Shown one piece after another: positions 52,971 to 62,350 of a DNA stretch of 64,000 nucleotides. The notes beneath the pieces were generated by a model. That model saw only the letters and a program-made list of their open reading frames with translations. It ran no database searches and had not been told where the DNA came from. Where the stretch lies: the NCBI GenBank assembly GCA_002840055.1, contig PGZJ01000002.1, positions 62,001-126,000 on the forward strand, read 5' to 3'. This DNA is from Gammaproteobacteria bacterium HGW-Gammaproteobacteria-11 (GTDB lineage: Bacteria > Pseudomonadota > Gammaproteobacteria > Pseudomonadales > Pseudomonadaceae). How positions within the stretch are numbered: the stretch's first letter is position 1; the number at the start of each line of letters is the position of its first letter. Both the position numbers and the translations under genes were made by a program.

Positions 52971-54212
52971 ATGCCTGCGCCCCATTCTGCCCACGTTGCC
53001 GTTATCGGTGCCGGCCCTGCCGGGCTGATGGCTGCTGAAACCCTGGCTCTGGCCGGCGTGCACGTTGACCTTTATGACGCCATGCCCTCGGTCGGACGCA
53101 AGTTTCTGCTGGCCGGCGTAGGCGGCATGAACATCACCCATGCCGAAGCCAAGGCCGACTTTATCCAACGCTACCGCGAAGCCAGTCCCTGGGTTGCCGA
53201 GTGGCTGCAGGAACTGGATGCCGATCAGCTCAGAGCCTGGATTCACGGTCTGGGCGTAGACACCTTTGTCGGTTCTTCCGGACGGGTATTCCCGGTGGAT
53301 ATGAAAGCTGCACCGCTGCTGCGCGCCTGGCTCAAGCGGCTGCGCGAAGCCGGTGTCAGCCTGCATACCCGGCACCGCTGGCAGGGCTGGGATGCCGAGG
53401 GCAAACTGCAATTCCAGACCCCGCAGGGCTCTGCCAACGCGCAGGCTGATGGCCTGATTCTGGCGCTGGGCGGTGGTAGTTGGTCACGGCTGGGATCGGA
53501 TGGCGCCTGGGTCCCCTGGCTGCGTCAGCAGCAGATTCAGGTACGCGACCTGCTGCCGGCCAACTGCGGCTTTGAGTGTGACTGGAGCCCTTATCTGCGT
53601 GAACGCTTTGCCGGGCATCCGCTGAAGCAGGTGATTGCGCGGGTCACACTGGCCAAGGGCGGCGAGCAGATCCAGCGCGGTGAGTGCGTGCTGACCGCAC
53701 AGGGTCTGGAGGGCAGTCTGATCTATGCGCTGTCGGCGCCGCTGCGCGATCAACTGCTCGACCAAGGCCGTGCCACACTCTGGCTGGATCTGGCTCCGGA
53801 TCGCAGTCACAGTCAGTTGCAGGCAGCGCTTGAGACACCGCGCAAAGGCCAGACCCTGAGCTCAGTGCTGCGAAAAAAAGCCGGGTTGGATGCCGTCAAG
53901 ATCGCACTGCTGCATGAACGACTCGGGCCTGAGACGCTGCGCTGTGCTGAACAGGTGGCCAGCGCGATCAAGCAGCTGCCGATTGTTTTCACTGCCACGC
54001 GGCCGTTGGATGAGGCCATCAGCAGTGCCGGTGGTGTCAGCCAAGCGGCCCTCGATGACAAGTTGATGCTCAAGGCCATGCCCGGGGTATTCTGCGCCGG
54101 CGAAATGCTCGACTGGGAAGCACCCACCGGTGGCTATCTGCTGACCGCCTGTTTCGCCAGCGGTCGCCGGGCCGGACTCGGGCTGATTGACTGGCTCACG
54201 ACTTCGGCTTGA
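52971..54212 (+). CDS. FAD-dependent oxidoreductase, HI0933/BaiN-like (TIGR03862 type)
   Basis: A 413-residue flavoprotein. The dinucleotide-binding motif HVAVIGAGPAGLMAAETLAL opens the protein, followed by VGRKFLLAGVGGMNITHAEA, characteristic of the HI0933 family, and the C-terminal GYLLTACFASGRRAG. The ATG at 52971 is used; an upstream frame overlapping the deacetylase adds no family sequence. The reaction is unknown. It overlaps the convergent SDR gene tail to tail by 17 bases. Confidence 0.9.
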   Translation: MPAPHSAHVAVIGAGPAGLMAAETLALAGVHVDLYDAMPSVGRKFLLAGVGGMNITHAEAKADFIQRYREASPWVAEWLQELDADQLRAWIHGLGVDTFVGSSGRVFPVDMKAAPLLRAWLKRLREAGVSLHTRHRWQGWDAEGKLQFQTPQGSANAQADGLILALGGGSWSRLGSDGAWVPWLRQQQIQVRDLLPANCGFECDWSPYLRERFAGHPLKQVIARVTLAKGGEQIQRGECVLTAQGLEGSLIYALSAPLRDQLLDQGRATLWLDLAPDRSHSQLQAALETPRKGQTLSSVLRKKAGLDAVKIALLHERLGPETLRCAEQVASAIKQLPIVFTATRPLDEAISSAGGVSQAALDDKLMLKAMPGVFCAGEMLDWEAPTGGYLLTACFASGRRAGLGLIDWLTTSA

Positions 54213-55014
54213 TTCCGGACAACCTGGGTACCATCCAGCGCTCGAACAGCCCTGGCAGCAATCTGGCCAGCAAGCGGGCGCGCCAGTTGACGTTCGACAG
54301 CACTAGCTGCCGACGCCGCTTTACCGCCGCGCGAAAGATATCATCAGCTACCTCGGTGGGTGAGGACAGACCCAGGGGCGAAGCCACCGGACTGCTGATC
54401 ACGCTGCCGTCGGCCTGCAGCGCATGCTTGCGAATATCGGTGGCGGTATAGCCCGGTGTCACCAGCATGACATTCACGCCCTGCTCGCGCACTTCCATGC
54501 GCAGGGTTTCAAACAAACCGTGCAGGGCATGCTTGCTGGCGTTGTAGGCACTGCGGTAGAGCAAGGGCGCAAAACCGGACAGCGAGCTGAGCACAATCAC
54601 CTGGCCACGGCGCTGCACTATGCTTGGCAAAGCCAGTCTGGTGCAGTACAGCGCGCCGAAATAATTCACCGCCATGATGCGCTGAAAGACCGTCAGATCG
54701 GTCTCGGCAAAGGCGCTGCGATGGGTAATACCAGCGTTGTTGATAAGGATATCGATACCGCCAAAGTGCTCTAGCACCTGACGCATGGCCTGCTCGCAGG
54801 CCTGCTCATCGGCGACATCGCAGTGCAGCGCCAGCACATCGGCATTGAGCTTGTCCATCAGTTGCTGGCGGAAGGCAACCAGGGGCTCATCCTGAACATC
54901 GAGGATGGCAATGCGGGCGCCTGACTGGGCAAAACGCAGGGCCAGTGCCCGCCCAATACCGGCGCAACCACCGGTAATCACTACCACTTTCTGCTGAAAG
55001 ACGCCCCTGCCCAT
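54196..55014 (-). CDS. SDR-family oxidoreductase
   Basis: A 272-residue short-chain dehydrogenase with TGGCAGIGRA near the N terminus, the NNAG motif (LINNAGITHRS), the catalytic Ser in VLSSLSGF, and YNASK. The C-terminal part after 225 is basic and aromatic (RARLLARLLPGLFERWM) and may contact the membrane, as in 11-beta-hydroxysteroid-type SDRs. The substrate is unknown. It converges on the flavoprotein gene with a 17-base overlap of coding ends. Confidence 0.9.
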   Translation of the reverse strand: MGRGVFQQKVVVITGGCAGIGRALALRFAQSGARIAILDVQDEPLVAFRQQLMDKLNADVLALHCDVADEQACEQAMRQVLEHFGGIDILINNAGITHRSAFAETDLTVFQRIMAVNYFGALYCTRLALPSIVQRRGQVIVLSSLSGFAPLLYRSAYNASKHALHGLFETLRMEVREQGVNVMLVTPGYTATDIRKHALQADGSVISSPVASPLGLSSPTEVADDIFRAAVKRRRQLVLSNVNWRARLLARLLPGLFERWMVPRLSGIKPKS

Positions 55015-55121
55015 TGCTTACCCCTGATCATGCTGTTGGTCACGACCAAGAGTGGGACAAATCGCCGCACGCTGCAAGCTGCCCCTGCACGCGCAGCTCT
55101 GCGCTGAATGTACGGGGTTAG

Positions 55122-55763
55122 TCAGGGCGCCAGACGTTCGCGCTGCCACTGGCCATCTACCAGCCGATAATTCAGGCGGTCATGCAGGCGGCTGGGGCGG
55201 CCCTGCCAGAATTCGATCAGTTGTGGTTTGAGGCGAAAGCCGCCCCAGTGTGGTGGGCGCTCGGGGGCCAGGTCGGCATACTGCTGCTGCAGTTGCTGCA
55301 GGTTGTTCTCCAGCACCTCACGGTTGGCAATGACCTGGCTCTGGGGCGAAGCCCAGGCGCCCAGACGGCTGCCCACCGGGCGGCTGTGGTAGTAGGCGTC
55401 GGATTCGTCGGCGCTGATCTGTTCGACCTGGCCTTCGATACGCACCTGGCGCTCAAGATCATGCCACCAGAAGGTCATGGCAGCCTGGGGGTTGGCCTGC
55501 AGTTGCTGACCCTTGGCGCTCTGATAATTGGTGAAGAACACAAAGCCACGGTCATCCATGCCCTTGAGCAGCAAGGTGCGCAAGTGCGGCTGGCCGTTTG
55601 TATCGACGCTGGCGAGCATCATGGCGTTGGCTTCGGTGGATTCGATTTCCACCGCCTGCTCGAACCAGGTGGCAAACAGGCTCAAGGGTTCATCAGGGGC
55701 CTGGTTTTCCAGCAGGCCGTCGCGGGTATAGTCGCGACGCAGATCGGCTACATCAGGTTTCAT
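55122..55763 (-). CDS. pdxH: Pyridoxamine 5'-phosphate oxidase PdxH
   Basis: A 213-residue FMN enzyme that oxidises pyridoxine or pyridoxamine phosphate to pyridoxal phosphate. Motifs: [20 protein letters not shown] at the start, [21 protein letters not shown] for FMN binding, [17 protein letters not shown], and the C-terminal substrate-binding [11 protein letters not shown]. The ATG at 55763 has GGAG 8 bases upstream; a longer open frame adds 23 residues with no homology. It follows the beta-lactamase-fold gene by 76 bases. Confidence 0.95.
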   Translation of the reverse strand: MKPDVADLRRDYTRDGLLENQAPDEPLSLFATWFEQAVEIESTEANAMMLASVDTNGQPHLRTLLLKGMDDRGFVFFTNYQSAKGQQLQANPQAAMTFWWHDLERQVRIEGQVEQISADESDAYYHSRPVGSRLGAWASPQSQVIANREVLENNLQQLQQQYADLAPERPPHWGGFRLKPQLIEFWQGRPSRLHDRLNYRLVDGQWQRERLAP

Positions 55764-55839
55764 GGTCGGGGCTCCGGTGGATAATGTCCCTATGCTAGCA
55801 CCTTGCATGGGCGGGACATTGACGTCGGACAAGCTCTTT

Positions 55840-57012
55840 TCAATCTTGCTGTTTCAGACAGCGATAGACCTCGCGGCTCAGCGCCAGGGCACGCGGATCC
55901 ATGAGGACATAGGGGCCCATGGTGTTGGTGACGTAGCCAAAGCCGACTTGAGCTTCGGGATCACAGAAACCGAGTGAGCCACCGGCACCGGGGTGTCCAT
56001 AGGCCTGCGGCCCCATGCCGAACCCACCACCTTCATAGTCCTGTTCGAGCATGACGCCGAGGCCGAAGCGCGTGGGTGCCAGCAAGGTTTTATCCATGCC
56101 CTGGCTGTGCTCGGTACGCATTTGCTCAACCAGTTCGCTGTCCAGCAGGCTAACGCCGTCGAGGCTGCCGCCATGGGCCATGATTTGCCAGAAGCGTGCC
56201 AGCGAGCGCGCGTTGCCGGTGCCGTTGGCGGAGAGTATCTCTGCCTGCTGCCATTCGCGTTTGTTAGTGCTGACCATCATGCTGGAGGGGTTGCCAAAGG
56301 CCTTGAAGCCCATGCTGTCTGGCTGCCCCATGGACATGAACAGGGCGCGGGCATACTGGTCTCCGTACTGATTGCGCAGCCGCGAGACGTGGGCAATACG
56401 CTGCAGTTGGTCGTCCGGTACGCCGACGAAGAAATCCATGCCCAGCGGCTCACATATATGCTGTTGAATGTAGGTGCCGGGGCGCTCGCCGCTGAGACGT
56501 TTGAGTGGTTCGCCAAGCAGCCAGGCATAGGTGACCGGTGCGTAGCCGTGGGCTTCGCCGGGCGTCCACCAGGGCTTTTGTTCGGACAGGGCTGTGGCCA
56601 TGGAATCCCAGTCAAACAGCGCCTCCGGAGGCAAGGTGTCGCTGATGGCCGACAGGCCGGAGCGATGACTGAGCACCTGGCGCAGGGTGACCTGCTCCTT
56701 GCCGGCCTGGGCAAACTCGGGCCAGGCGTCGGCCAGCGGGCTATCCAGACCGATGCGGCCGGCTTCTACCTGCTGCAACAGGGCTACCGCGCCCAGTGGT
56801 TTGGTACAGGAAAACACGTTGACCAGGGTGTCCTGCTCCCAGACCTGCTGATTGTCCTTGTCGACCACGCCCTGCCACAGATCCAGGACCGTTTCGCCGC
56901 CAACCTTTACGCACAGCGCACTCCCACGCGCCTGCTCATCGGTCTGCTGCTCGGCAAAGAGCTCGCGAACACTCTCGAAACGCGGATCAAAATAGCCCTG
57001 GACGTTGCTCAT
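55840..57012 (-). CDS. Beta-lactamase-fold serine hydrolase (class C/EstB-like)
   Basis: A 390-residue serine hydrolase with the class C beta-lactamase/family VIII esterase fold. The nucleophile motif is SCTK ([15 protein letters not shown]), the second motif is in [15 protein letters not shown], and the third position shows [11 protein letters not shown]. No signal peptide is visible, which favours a cytoplasmic esterase over a periplasmic beta-lactamase. It lies upstream of pdxH. The substrate is not predictable. Confidence 0.9.
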   Translation of the reverse strand: MSNVQGYFDPRFESVRELFAEQQTDEQARGSALCVKVGGETVLDLWQGVVDKDNQQVWEQDTLVNVFSCTKPLGAVALLQQVEAGRIGLDSPLADAWPEFAQAGKEQVTLRQVLSHRSGLSAISDTLPPEALFDWDSMATALSEQKPWWTPGEAHGYAPVTYAWLLGEPLKRLSGERPGTYIQQHICEPLGMDFFVGVPDDQLQRIAHVSRLRNQYGDQYARALFMSMGQPDSMGFKAFGNPSSMMVSTNKREWQQAEILSANGTGNARSLARFWQIMAHGGSLDGVSLLDSELVEQMRTEHSQGMDKTLLAPTRFGLGVMLEQDYEGGGFGMGPQAYGHPGAGGSLGFCDPEAQVGFGYVTNTMGPYVLMDPRALALSREVYRCLKQQD

Positions 57013-57200
57013 CGCATGGATTCCCTGTTGGAGGTTGTTATGGGGTTATTAGACCCGAGCTTGGCCACGATTTCAGCACGTATAAACACCGGAATTTTAT
57101 CTATATGCGATTGCATGATAGATCGCCCGCTAGCTCGGAAAGATTTGCGGCGCGCTGGAAGCAGGCAAAACCGGATTGGGCTAGTCCGTGGTGGGTGGAA

Positions 57201-57296
57201 CTTGCAAACGGCCTCCGAGAACCGCCGTGAACCCGTCCCTGGGGGCTCGATCCAAATCATCCAGGATTTGGACCGTTCCCGGAGGCCGTTTGCAAG
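57201..57296. repeat. Nested inverted repeat element
   Basis: CTTGCAAACGGCCTCC (57201-57216) pairs perfectly with GGAGGCCGTTTGCAAG (57281-57296). Inside, TCCAAATC (57251-57258) pairs with GATTTGGA (57265-57272). The whole would form a long stem with an internal hairpin. It could be a mobile non-coding element or a strong terminator. Confidence 0.7.
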
Positions 57297-57369
57297 CCCC
57301 ACTTTCTGAGTCCGTGCTGACGGCTAATAACCTCTACTGGTAATGCGGAGCTAGGTTTGGCTTTTTACT

Positions 57370-57465
57370 TCCAGCTTCAAGCTTCAAGCTTCCAGCCAAA
57401 AAACTCATCTTGTGAGCTCGTTCAACTTGCCGCTTATAGCTTGTAGCTTGCCGCTTGCCGCTTTA
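57370..57465. repeat. Short AGCTT/CTTGCC simple repeats
   Basis: Imperfect tandem words of 7-12 bases: CTTCCAGCTTCAAGCTTCAA and then AGCTTGTAGCTTGCCGCTTG. They look like slippage products of the kind common in Pseudomonas intergenic regions. Confidence 0.6.
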
Positions 57466-57472
57466 TTTCCGG

Positions 57473-59605
57473 CTAGTCGATCTCCCGCCGAAACGGCGGC
57501 AACGCATTGAGAATCGCCTTGCCATACCGCTGTGTCACCAGCCGGCGATCCAGCAGCGTGACGACGCCGCTGTCCTGTTCGTTGCGCAGCAGGCGGCCGC
57601 AGGCCTGGATCAGGCGCAGGCTGGCGTCGGGCACGGCGATTTCCATAAAGGGGTTGCCGCCGTTGCGCTCGATCCATTCGCTGAGTGCCGCTTCCACCGG
57701 GTCATCCGGCACGGCAAAGGGAATCTTGGCAATCACCACATGCTCGCAGTACTTGCCCGGCAGATCCACGCCCTCGGCAAAGCTGGCGAGGCCGAAGATC
57801 ACGCTGGGGTTGTCCTTGTCGACCTGCGCGCGGTGTTGCCGAATCAGCTCCTGCTTGGACAGGTCACCCTGCACCAGAACACGCTCGCGAAAGTCGCGCG
57901 CCAGTCCAGCGTAGACTTCAAGCATCTGTCGGCGCGATGAGAACAGCACCAGGCTGCCCAGCGCTTGTTCCAGAATGCTCGGCAGGTGCTCGATGATCGA
58001 GGCGCTGTGGCCTGGACCGTCGCGCGGGTCGGCACCGTGATTGGGGATACGCAGCACGCCCTTTTCGGCATATTTGAAGGGGCTCGGCGCCAGCGTGCAG
58101 ACGGCGCCCTTGGGCAGGCCGGCGCGCATGCTGAAGCGATCAAAGCGGCCCAGCGCGGTCAGGGTGGCCGAGGTCACCAGGCAGCCAAAGGCGCTGTGCC
58201 AGAGGAATTGACGCAGGGTCTCGGCGGCCATGATCGGGCTGACATGCACTTCAATGTCGTTCTGCTCGGTCAACGTCAGCCAGCGCGCGGTAGGCGGCTT
58301 GTCTTCGGCGTCCTCCAGGCAGAACTGGGTCCAGAGCGTCCAGTTGCCCTGGGAACGCGCCAGCAGAGCACCGAACAGCGGATACCATTCCTCGGCCTGA
58401 TGCGAGGTCACGCCAATGGCCTCGCCATCCATGGCTTCCTTGAGCAGGTCAACCAGACGTTGAAGCAGGTCACTGATGCGCCCGAAACCGGCCTTGAGTT
58501 CAACGCCCATCTCGCGCAGATGCGCTGGAATAACGCCGTCTGGAAAGCGGTGCTGCGGGCGAATCTGCCCACTCAGATCCTCGGCGCTGGCAAAGTCGGC
58601 AACCTCGCCCAGGGCCTGGGCCATGAATTGCTGATGCGGCTTGAGATCCCGGGCCAGACCCGGCACCTGCTCAAGAAAGCGGCCGAAGTCGCCGGGTAGC
58701 GGATGTTGCGCCAGCAACTTGCTGAGATTCTTGTCCAGTTGCTCGAGCCAGTCGGCGGTGGCCGACATGCGCGTGTGATGGGCAAAGTGCGCGATGGCCT
58801 TGTCCGGCAGATGGTGTCCTTCATCGAAAATATACAGGCAGTCGCGTGGGTCCGGCAGGATGGCACCGCCACCCAGGGCCAGATCGGCCAGCACCATGTC
58901 ATGGTTGGTGACAATCACGTCGACCTTCTGCACGCCTTCACGGGCCTTGTAGAACACGCATTGGTTGAAGTGGCCGCAGCGGCGGTTGGTGCACTGGATA
59001 TGGTCAGTGGTCAGGCGTGACCAGTCCTGGTCGTCCAGGGCCTCTGGCCAGGAGTCACGTTCGCCGTCCCATTTCTTGCTGGCCAGGGATTCGACCATGC
59101 GGGTATAGAGCTTGAGGCCCGCTTCATCCACCTCCAGATTGAAACCTTCGTCGGCAAAGCCCTGTTGGCGGCTGGCCAGGGACTGGTTCTCGCTGAGCAG
59201 CTGGTCAAGCTTGGACAGGCAGACATAACGGCCGCGGCCCTTGGCCAGGGAGAATTGGAAGTTCAGGCCGGCATTGCGCTGAATATCGGGCAGATCCTTG
59301 AGTACGATCTGTTCCTGCAGCGCCACGGTTGCCGTGGAGATGACCAAGGGCTTGCCCAGGTGCTTGGCAATGGGAATCGCTGCCAGACAATAGGCGACGG
59401 TCTTGCCCGTACCGGTACCGGCCTCGACCACCGCCACGGCCGGATCACCGGCGCGGCGATTTTCATCGTCCAGCTTGATGCCGCCAAAGAGTTTGGCCAC
59501 CTCGGCAATCATGACCCGCTGGCCGTAGCGCGGTTTCAATGATTTGTTCTCGAGAAAGGTACGGTAGGCCGTCTGGATCTGGCCTTTGAGGTCGTCGTTC
59601 AGCAT
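57473..59605 (-). CDS. dinG: ATP-dependent DNA helicase DinG
   Basis: A 710-residue XPD-like superfamily 2 helicase that unwinds forked DNA, R-loops and G-quadruplexes. Walker A is EAGTGTGKTVAYCLAAIP, the Walker B region is CLYIFDEGHHLPD, and the iron-sulfur cysteines are seen in CLSKL and CTNRRCGHFNQC. C-terminal helicase motifs include SLVLFSSRRQ and ACGRLLRNEQDSGVVTLLDRR. The ATG at 59605 (MLNDDLKGQ) has GGAG upstream; a longer frame adds 29 unrelated residues. E. coli dinG is LexA-controlled; I found no LexA box here. Confidence 0.94.
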   Translation of the reverse strand: MLNDDLKGQIQTAYRTFLENKSLKPRYGQRVMIAEVAKLFGGIKLDDENRRAGDPAVAVVEAGTGTGKTVAYCLAAIPIAKHLGKPLVISTATVALQEQIVLKDLPDIQRNAGLNFQFSLAKGRGRYVCLSKLDQLLSENQSLASRQQGFADEGFNLEVDEAGLKLYTRMVESLASKKWDGERDSWPEALDDQDWSRLTTDHIQCTNRRCGHFNQCVFYKAREGVQKVDVIVTNHDMVLADLALGGGAILPDPRDCLYIFDEGHHLPDKAIAHFAHHTRMSATADWLEQLDKNLSKLLAQHPLPGDFGRFLEQVPGLARDLKPHQQFMAQALGEVADFASAEDLSGQIRPQHRFPDGVIPAHLREMGVELKAGFGRISDLLQRLVDLLKEAMDGEAIGVTSHQAEEWYPLFGALLARSQGNWTLWTQFCLEDAEDKPPTARWLTLTEQNDIEVHVSPIMAAETLRQFLWHSAFGCLVTSATLTALGRFDRFSMRAGLPKGAVCTLAPSPFKYAEKGVLRIPNHGADPRDGPGHSASIIEHLPSILEQALGSLVLFSSRRQMLEVYAGLARDFRERVLVQGDLSKQELIRQHRAQVDKDNPSVIFGLASFAEGVDLPGKYCEHVVIAKIPFAVPDDPVEAALSEWIERNGGNPFMEIAVPDASLRLIQACGRLLRNEQDSGVVTLLDRRLVTQRYGKAILNALPPFRREID

Positions 59606-59748
59606 GCGCGCTCCGGTCAAGGCGAGCATCATAACATTGAAGTGCCGCCGGGGTTGCGCATGGGCTGGGACATCTTCGGTTGCAGATTTCACTTGATGCC
59701 AGACCGATCTGGCCTGAAGCTAACCCCCTTGTTATCTGGAAGAGTCCC

Positions 59749-60234
59749 ATGTCAGAGAGTCCAACCGCCGCCCTCATCGCCCTGCTCGATCAGGTGCAAC
59801 CAGACACCCTGCTGTGCGTCAGCCAGGGGCCCGTGCCTGCGCTCAGCCACTGGTGCACGGAACACCCTGAAACCCTGCTGGTGCATGTCAAGGAAACCCC
59901 CTTGACGCCTGAGGTTACTGCGCGGCGCTATGATCTGGCTGTAGTCGCCGATCAGCTCGAGCATATGGACAAGCGTCCCGGTGTTGAGCTGCTGGCCGGC
60001 CTGCGCAACCTGACTGTAAGCCGCATGGCTGTACTGGTTGACCTGCAACGCGCCGCCGACTGGCAGGACACCGACTTTTTTGGCCTGGCCATGCAGCGCC
60101 AGGCGCGCTTCGAACGTGACGCCGGGAGTCTGACCCTGTTCAGTTACGACCTGGCTGCTTACAAGAATGTGCCGGACTGGTTGAACGCCAAGTACTGGGC
60201 CAACCCCGAGATGTACGACAAGTATTGGTGGTGA
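59749..60234 (+). CDS. Conserved hypothetical protein (DUF6231-like)
   Basis: A 161-residue protein that looks like a small Rossmann-type fold: TLLCVSQGPVPALSHW, then RYDLAVVADQLEHMDKRPG, which resembles a methyltransferase core without the SAM motif. A C-terminal helix ends in an aromatic cluster (YWANPEMYDKYWW). I believe it belongs to the DUF6231 group found in Pseudomonas but am not sure. GAAGAG precedes the ATG. It lies divergent from dinG and two bases before the SEC-C protein gene. Confidence 0.7.
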   Translation: MSESPTAALIALLDQVQPDTLLCVSQGPVPALSHWCTEHPETLLVHVKETPLTPEVTARRYDLAVVADQLEHMDKRPGVELLAGLRNLTVSRMAVLVDLQRAADWQDTDFFGLAMQRQARFERDAGSLTLFSYDLAAYKNVPDWLNAKYWANPEMYDKYWW

Positions 60235-60236
60235 GC

Positions 60237-60713
60237 ATGCCGACCCTGAGTTCTGCCGATGCCTGCCCCTGTGGTAGCGGCAAAGGCTATGGTGACTGCT
60301 GCCAGCCCTTGCATCAGGGACAGCCGGCAGCCAATGCCGAGGCGCTGATGCGTTCACGGTATTGTGCCTACAGTCTTGGTTTGGTCGATTACCTGCAGGC
60401 CAGCACCCTGCCCGCCCAGCAACAGGCGCTGGATCTTCAGGCCATGGCATCATGGAGTCACAGCAGCAGGTGGCTCGGGCTGCAGATCAATTCCGCCAGC
60501 CCCTGCCCACCGGGCACAGACCGCGCACAGGTGACCTTTACCGCGCAATGGGCAGATGCCGACGGTCAGTCACACAGCCATCAGGAATGTTCGGACTTTC
60601 TCCTGCGCCAGGGCCATTGGTATTTTGTTGACCCTAACCATCGGCTCAAAGCCGGGCGCAACGACCCCTGCCCATGCAGCTCCGGACGCAAGTTCAAGCA
60701 CTGCTGTGCCTGA
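60237..60713 (+). CDS. YchJ-family protein with two SEC-C motifs
   Basis: A 158-residue protein with a zinc-binding SEC-C motif at each end: CPCGSGKGYGDCC near the start and CPCSSGRKFKHCC at the end. Between them is an NTF2-like fold segment (ALMRSRYCAYSLG, WADADGQSHSHQECSDFLL), the YchJ layout. SEC-C motifs bind zinc and often contact SecB or ribosomes; the role of YchJ proteins is not established. The start at 60237 leaves a 2-base gap from the preceding stop, so co-translation is likely. Confidence 0.88.
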   Translation: MPTLSSADACPCGSGKGYGDCCQPLHQGQPAANAEALMRSRYCAYSLGLVDYLQASTLPAQQQALDLQAMASWSHSSRWLGLQINSASPCPPGTDRAQVTFTAQWADADGQSHSHQECSDFLLRQGHWYFVDPNHRLKAGRNDPCPCSSGRKFKHCCA

Positions 60714-61283
60714 TCAGTCCGCCAGTTTCAGATGGTCGGTATTCGGCACCTTTACTTCTACGTCCCGCTTGAGCTCATCCAGATCAGCACCGGGTGGTGC
60801 CAGACTCAGGGCGGACAGGTCGATTGGCAGCGGTGTAAAGTCGGCGTAATCGTCCTGCATATCGGCACCGACCGGCGCGATACCGAAATCAGGCGCTTCG
60901 ACATCGCTGAAAGCCGCCATGAATTCATCACGCGGAACCAGCCTGGGCTTGTCACTTGCACTTGCAGTTACTGGTGCAGCAGGCGTGGGAGCAGGTGTTT
61001 CAACGGCGGCGGCAGGCGCAGGCGCAACCGGCTCGACTGGATCGACTGGATCGCTCCCCATGGGCACCACGGCACACACGGCGCCTGCGCGCTCAATGGC
61101 CTGACGGTACTTATCTGCTGCAGCTTCATCCAGCCCCTGTTTGATCACGACCCGGCGACCGGAAAACAATAGTGTCAGTTGCTCCTCGCCGACCTGAAAA
61201 AGCTGACCAACACGGGCACGCGCCTGCTCCGGCGTGACACCGTCGCGAACCTGTCCTTGAAAAACGATCTCGAAAAGAGGCAT
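60714..61283 (-). CDS. Conserved hypothetical protein with Pro/Ala-rich linker
   Basis: A 189-residue protein. Residues about 1-75 form a compact domain recurrent in Pseudomonas hypothetical proteins: MPLFEIVFQGQVRDGVTPEQ, then RVGQLFQVGEEQLTLLFSGR and VIKQGLDEAAADKYRQAI. It is followed by an Ala/Pro-rich linker (about 75-115) and an acidic tail. No membrane segment or catalytic motif is seen. It ends exactly where the convergent SEC-C gene ends, with no spacer. A role cannot be proposed. Confidence 0.75.
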   Translation of the reverse strand: MPLFEIVFQGQVRDGVTPEQARARVGQLFQVGEEQLTLLFSGRRVVIKQGLDEAAADKYRQAIERAGAVCAVVPMGSDPVDPVEPVAPAPAAAVETPAPTPAAPVTASASDKPRLVPRDEFMAAFSDVEAPDFGIAPVGADMQDDYADFTPLPIDLSALSLAPPGADLDELKRDVEVKVPNTDHLKLAD

Positions 61284-61405
61284 CTTGTCTCTCCCTGATA
61301 ATGATTAATTGGGCAGTTTCTGCCGCATTTGATTAGTATGGACAGACCCAGGCGGTACGACAACTCCATAAACATTCCGGCCTGCGTGCAAGATAAGGGG
61401 GAACC

Positions 61406-61879
61406 GTGTTCAGACCCATAAAAACAGCGGCCTTGTTGATCGTCACCCTGCTCTGGTTAAGCGGTTGCGCCATTCTGCGTCCATCCTATACCAAGCCGGA
61501 AATCAGCCTTGCCAACGTCGAAATGCTCAAGGCCAATCTGTGGGAACAGAACTTCCGCCTGCAACTGCGCGTGGACAACCCCAACAACCGCAATCTGCCG
61601 ATCAGAGGCATGCATTATCAGATTTATATCAATGATGCTCGGCTGGCAACCGGCGTAACCAATCAGCCCTTCGATGTACCGGCCTATGGCTCGGAATATT
61701 TTGAATTGAATGTGCGCTCCAATCTCTGGCGCCACATTGCCGATCTGGTCAAGATGGTAGAGCGACAACAACCGGTGAGTTACCGGATTGAAGGCCATAT
61801 CCGTACCGGCTTTTTCCTGTCACCGGCCATTACCCTGCAGGAAAAGGGCACCCTTGATCCTGCGAACCTGAGTTTTTAA
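61406..61879 (+). CDS. LEA14-like lipoprotein
   Basis: A 157-residue predicted lipoprotein. The signal sequence ends in the lipobox LSGC (Cys at about 21). The mature part is a single LEA14/WHy-type beta-sandwich: ISLANVEMLKANLWEQNFRL, RVDNPNNRNLPIRGMHYQI and VPAYGSEYFELNVRSNLW. Family members are thought to be periplasmic stress or folding proteins in bacteria; no function is established. It is followed by DUF2489 after 3 bases. Confidence 0.87.
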   Translation: MFRPIKTAALLIVTLLWLSGCAILRPSYTKPEISLANVEMLKANLWEQNFRLQLRVDNPNNRNLPIRGMHYQIYINDARLATGVTNQPFDVPAYGSEYFELNVRSNLWRHIADLVKMVERQQPVSYRIEGHIRTGFFLSPAITLQEKGTLDPANLSF

Positions 61880-61882
61880 AGC

Positions 61883-62329
61883 ATGAGTATTCTGAACTGG
61901 CTGGCCGTTGTCGGCCTTGTCATCATTCTGGCGCTGGCCGTTTATGCGATTGTTCTCTGGCGTCAGGTCCTGCGTCGGCAAGCCCTGCTCAAGGCGCAGC
62001 AACAGGAAAGCACCCAGCAACTGGCGGCGGATATCCGTTTTCTGGCCGGTAGCCTGCTGGACGGTCAGTTGCCGTTGATCGAGGGCTGCATCCGCATCAA
62101 GGTGTTACTCGACAACTATCAGGGTCCGGGACGCGACGATCCGGCATTTGCCGTGTTTGAACGTATCTATGATGACACTGCACATATCCCTACCCATCAG
62201 GCCTGGAAAGACCTACCCGTGGCCGAACGACGCCTGCATGAACGGCGTATGGAGACACTGGAGCGGGATCACAAGGAATCGGTAGAGCAGGCTGCACGGT
62301 TACTGGCCAAGGGTTTGGTTGGCCAGTAA
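61883..62329 (+). CDS. DUF2489 family membrane-anchored protein
   Basis: A 148-residue protein with one N-terminal transmembrane helix (about 6-27) and a helical cytoplasmic part matching DUF2489: SLLDGQLPLIEGCIRIKVLL, FAVFERIYDDTAHIPTHQAW and RRLHERRMETLERDH. It begins 3 bases after the lipoprotein gene, so the two are co-transcribed. Function is unknown. It converges on the following SDR gene. Confidence 0.87.
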   Translation: MSILNWLAVVGLVIILALAVYAIVLWRQVLRRQALLKAQQQESTQQLAADIRFLAGSLLDGQLPLIEGCIRIKVLLDNYQGPGRDDPAFAVFERIYDDTAHIPTHQAWKDLPVAERRLHERRMETLERDHKESVEQAARLLAKGLVGQ

Positions 62330-62350
62330 CCGTGCAGATCAGGGGGCGGT

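Larger units (their letters stand above)
57013..57472. other. Non-coding region with nested inverted repeats and AGCTT-type repeats
   Basis: A 460-base gap between two leftward genes. It contains the large inverted repeat at 57201-57296 and, at about 57365-57465, a run of short related words (AGCTTCA, AGCTTGTAGCTTGCC, CTTGCCGCTT). Only the run from 57013 to 57060 could hold the upstream gene's promoter. No open frame with support was found. Confidence 0.6.

Noticed and set aside
55993..57309. 438-codon open frame opposite the beta-lactamase-fold gene
   Set aside because: A shadow frame; its 3' part runs into the inverted repeat region, and the translation has no coherent domain.
57370..57465. 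Possible CRISPR-like array
   Set aside because: The repeated words are 7-12 bases, imperfect and without spacers; no cas gene is near.
59606..59748. LexA box before dinG
   Set aside because: No CTG-N10-CAG with an AT-rich core was found in the upstream region.
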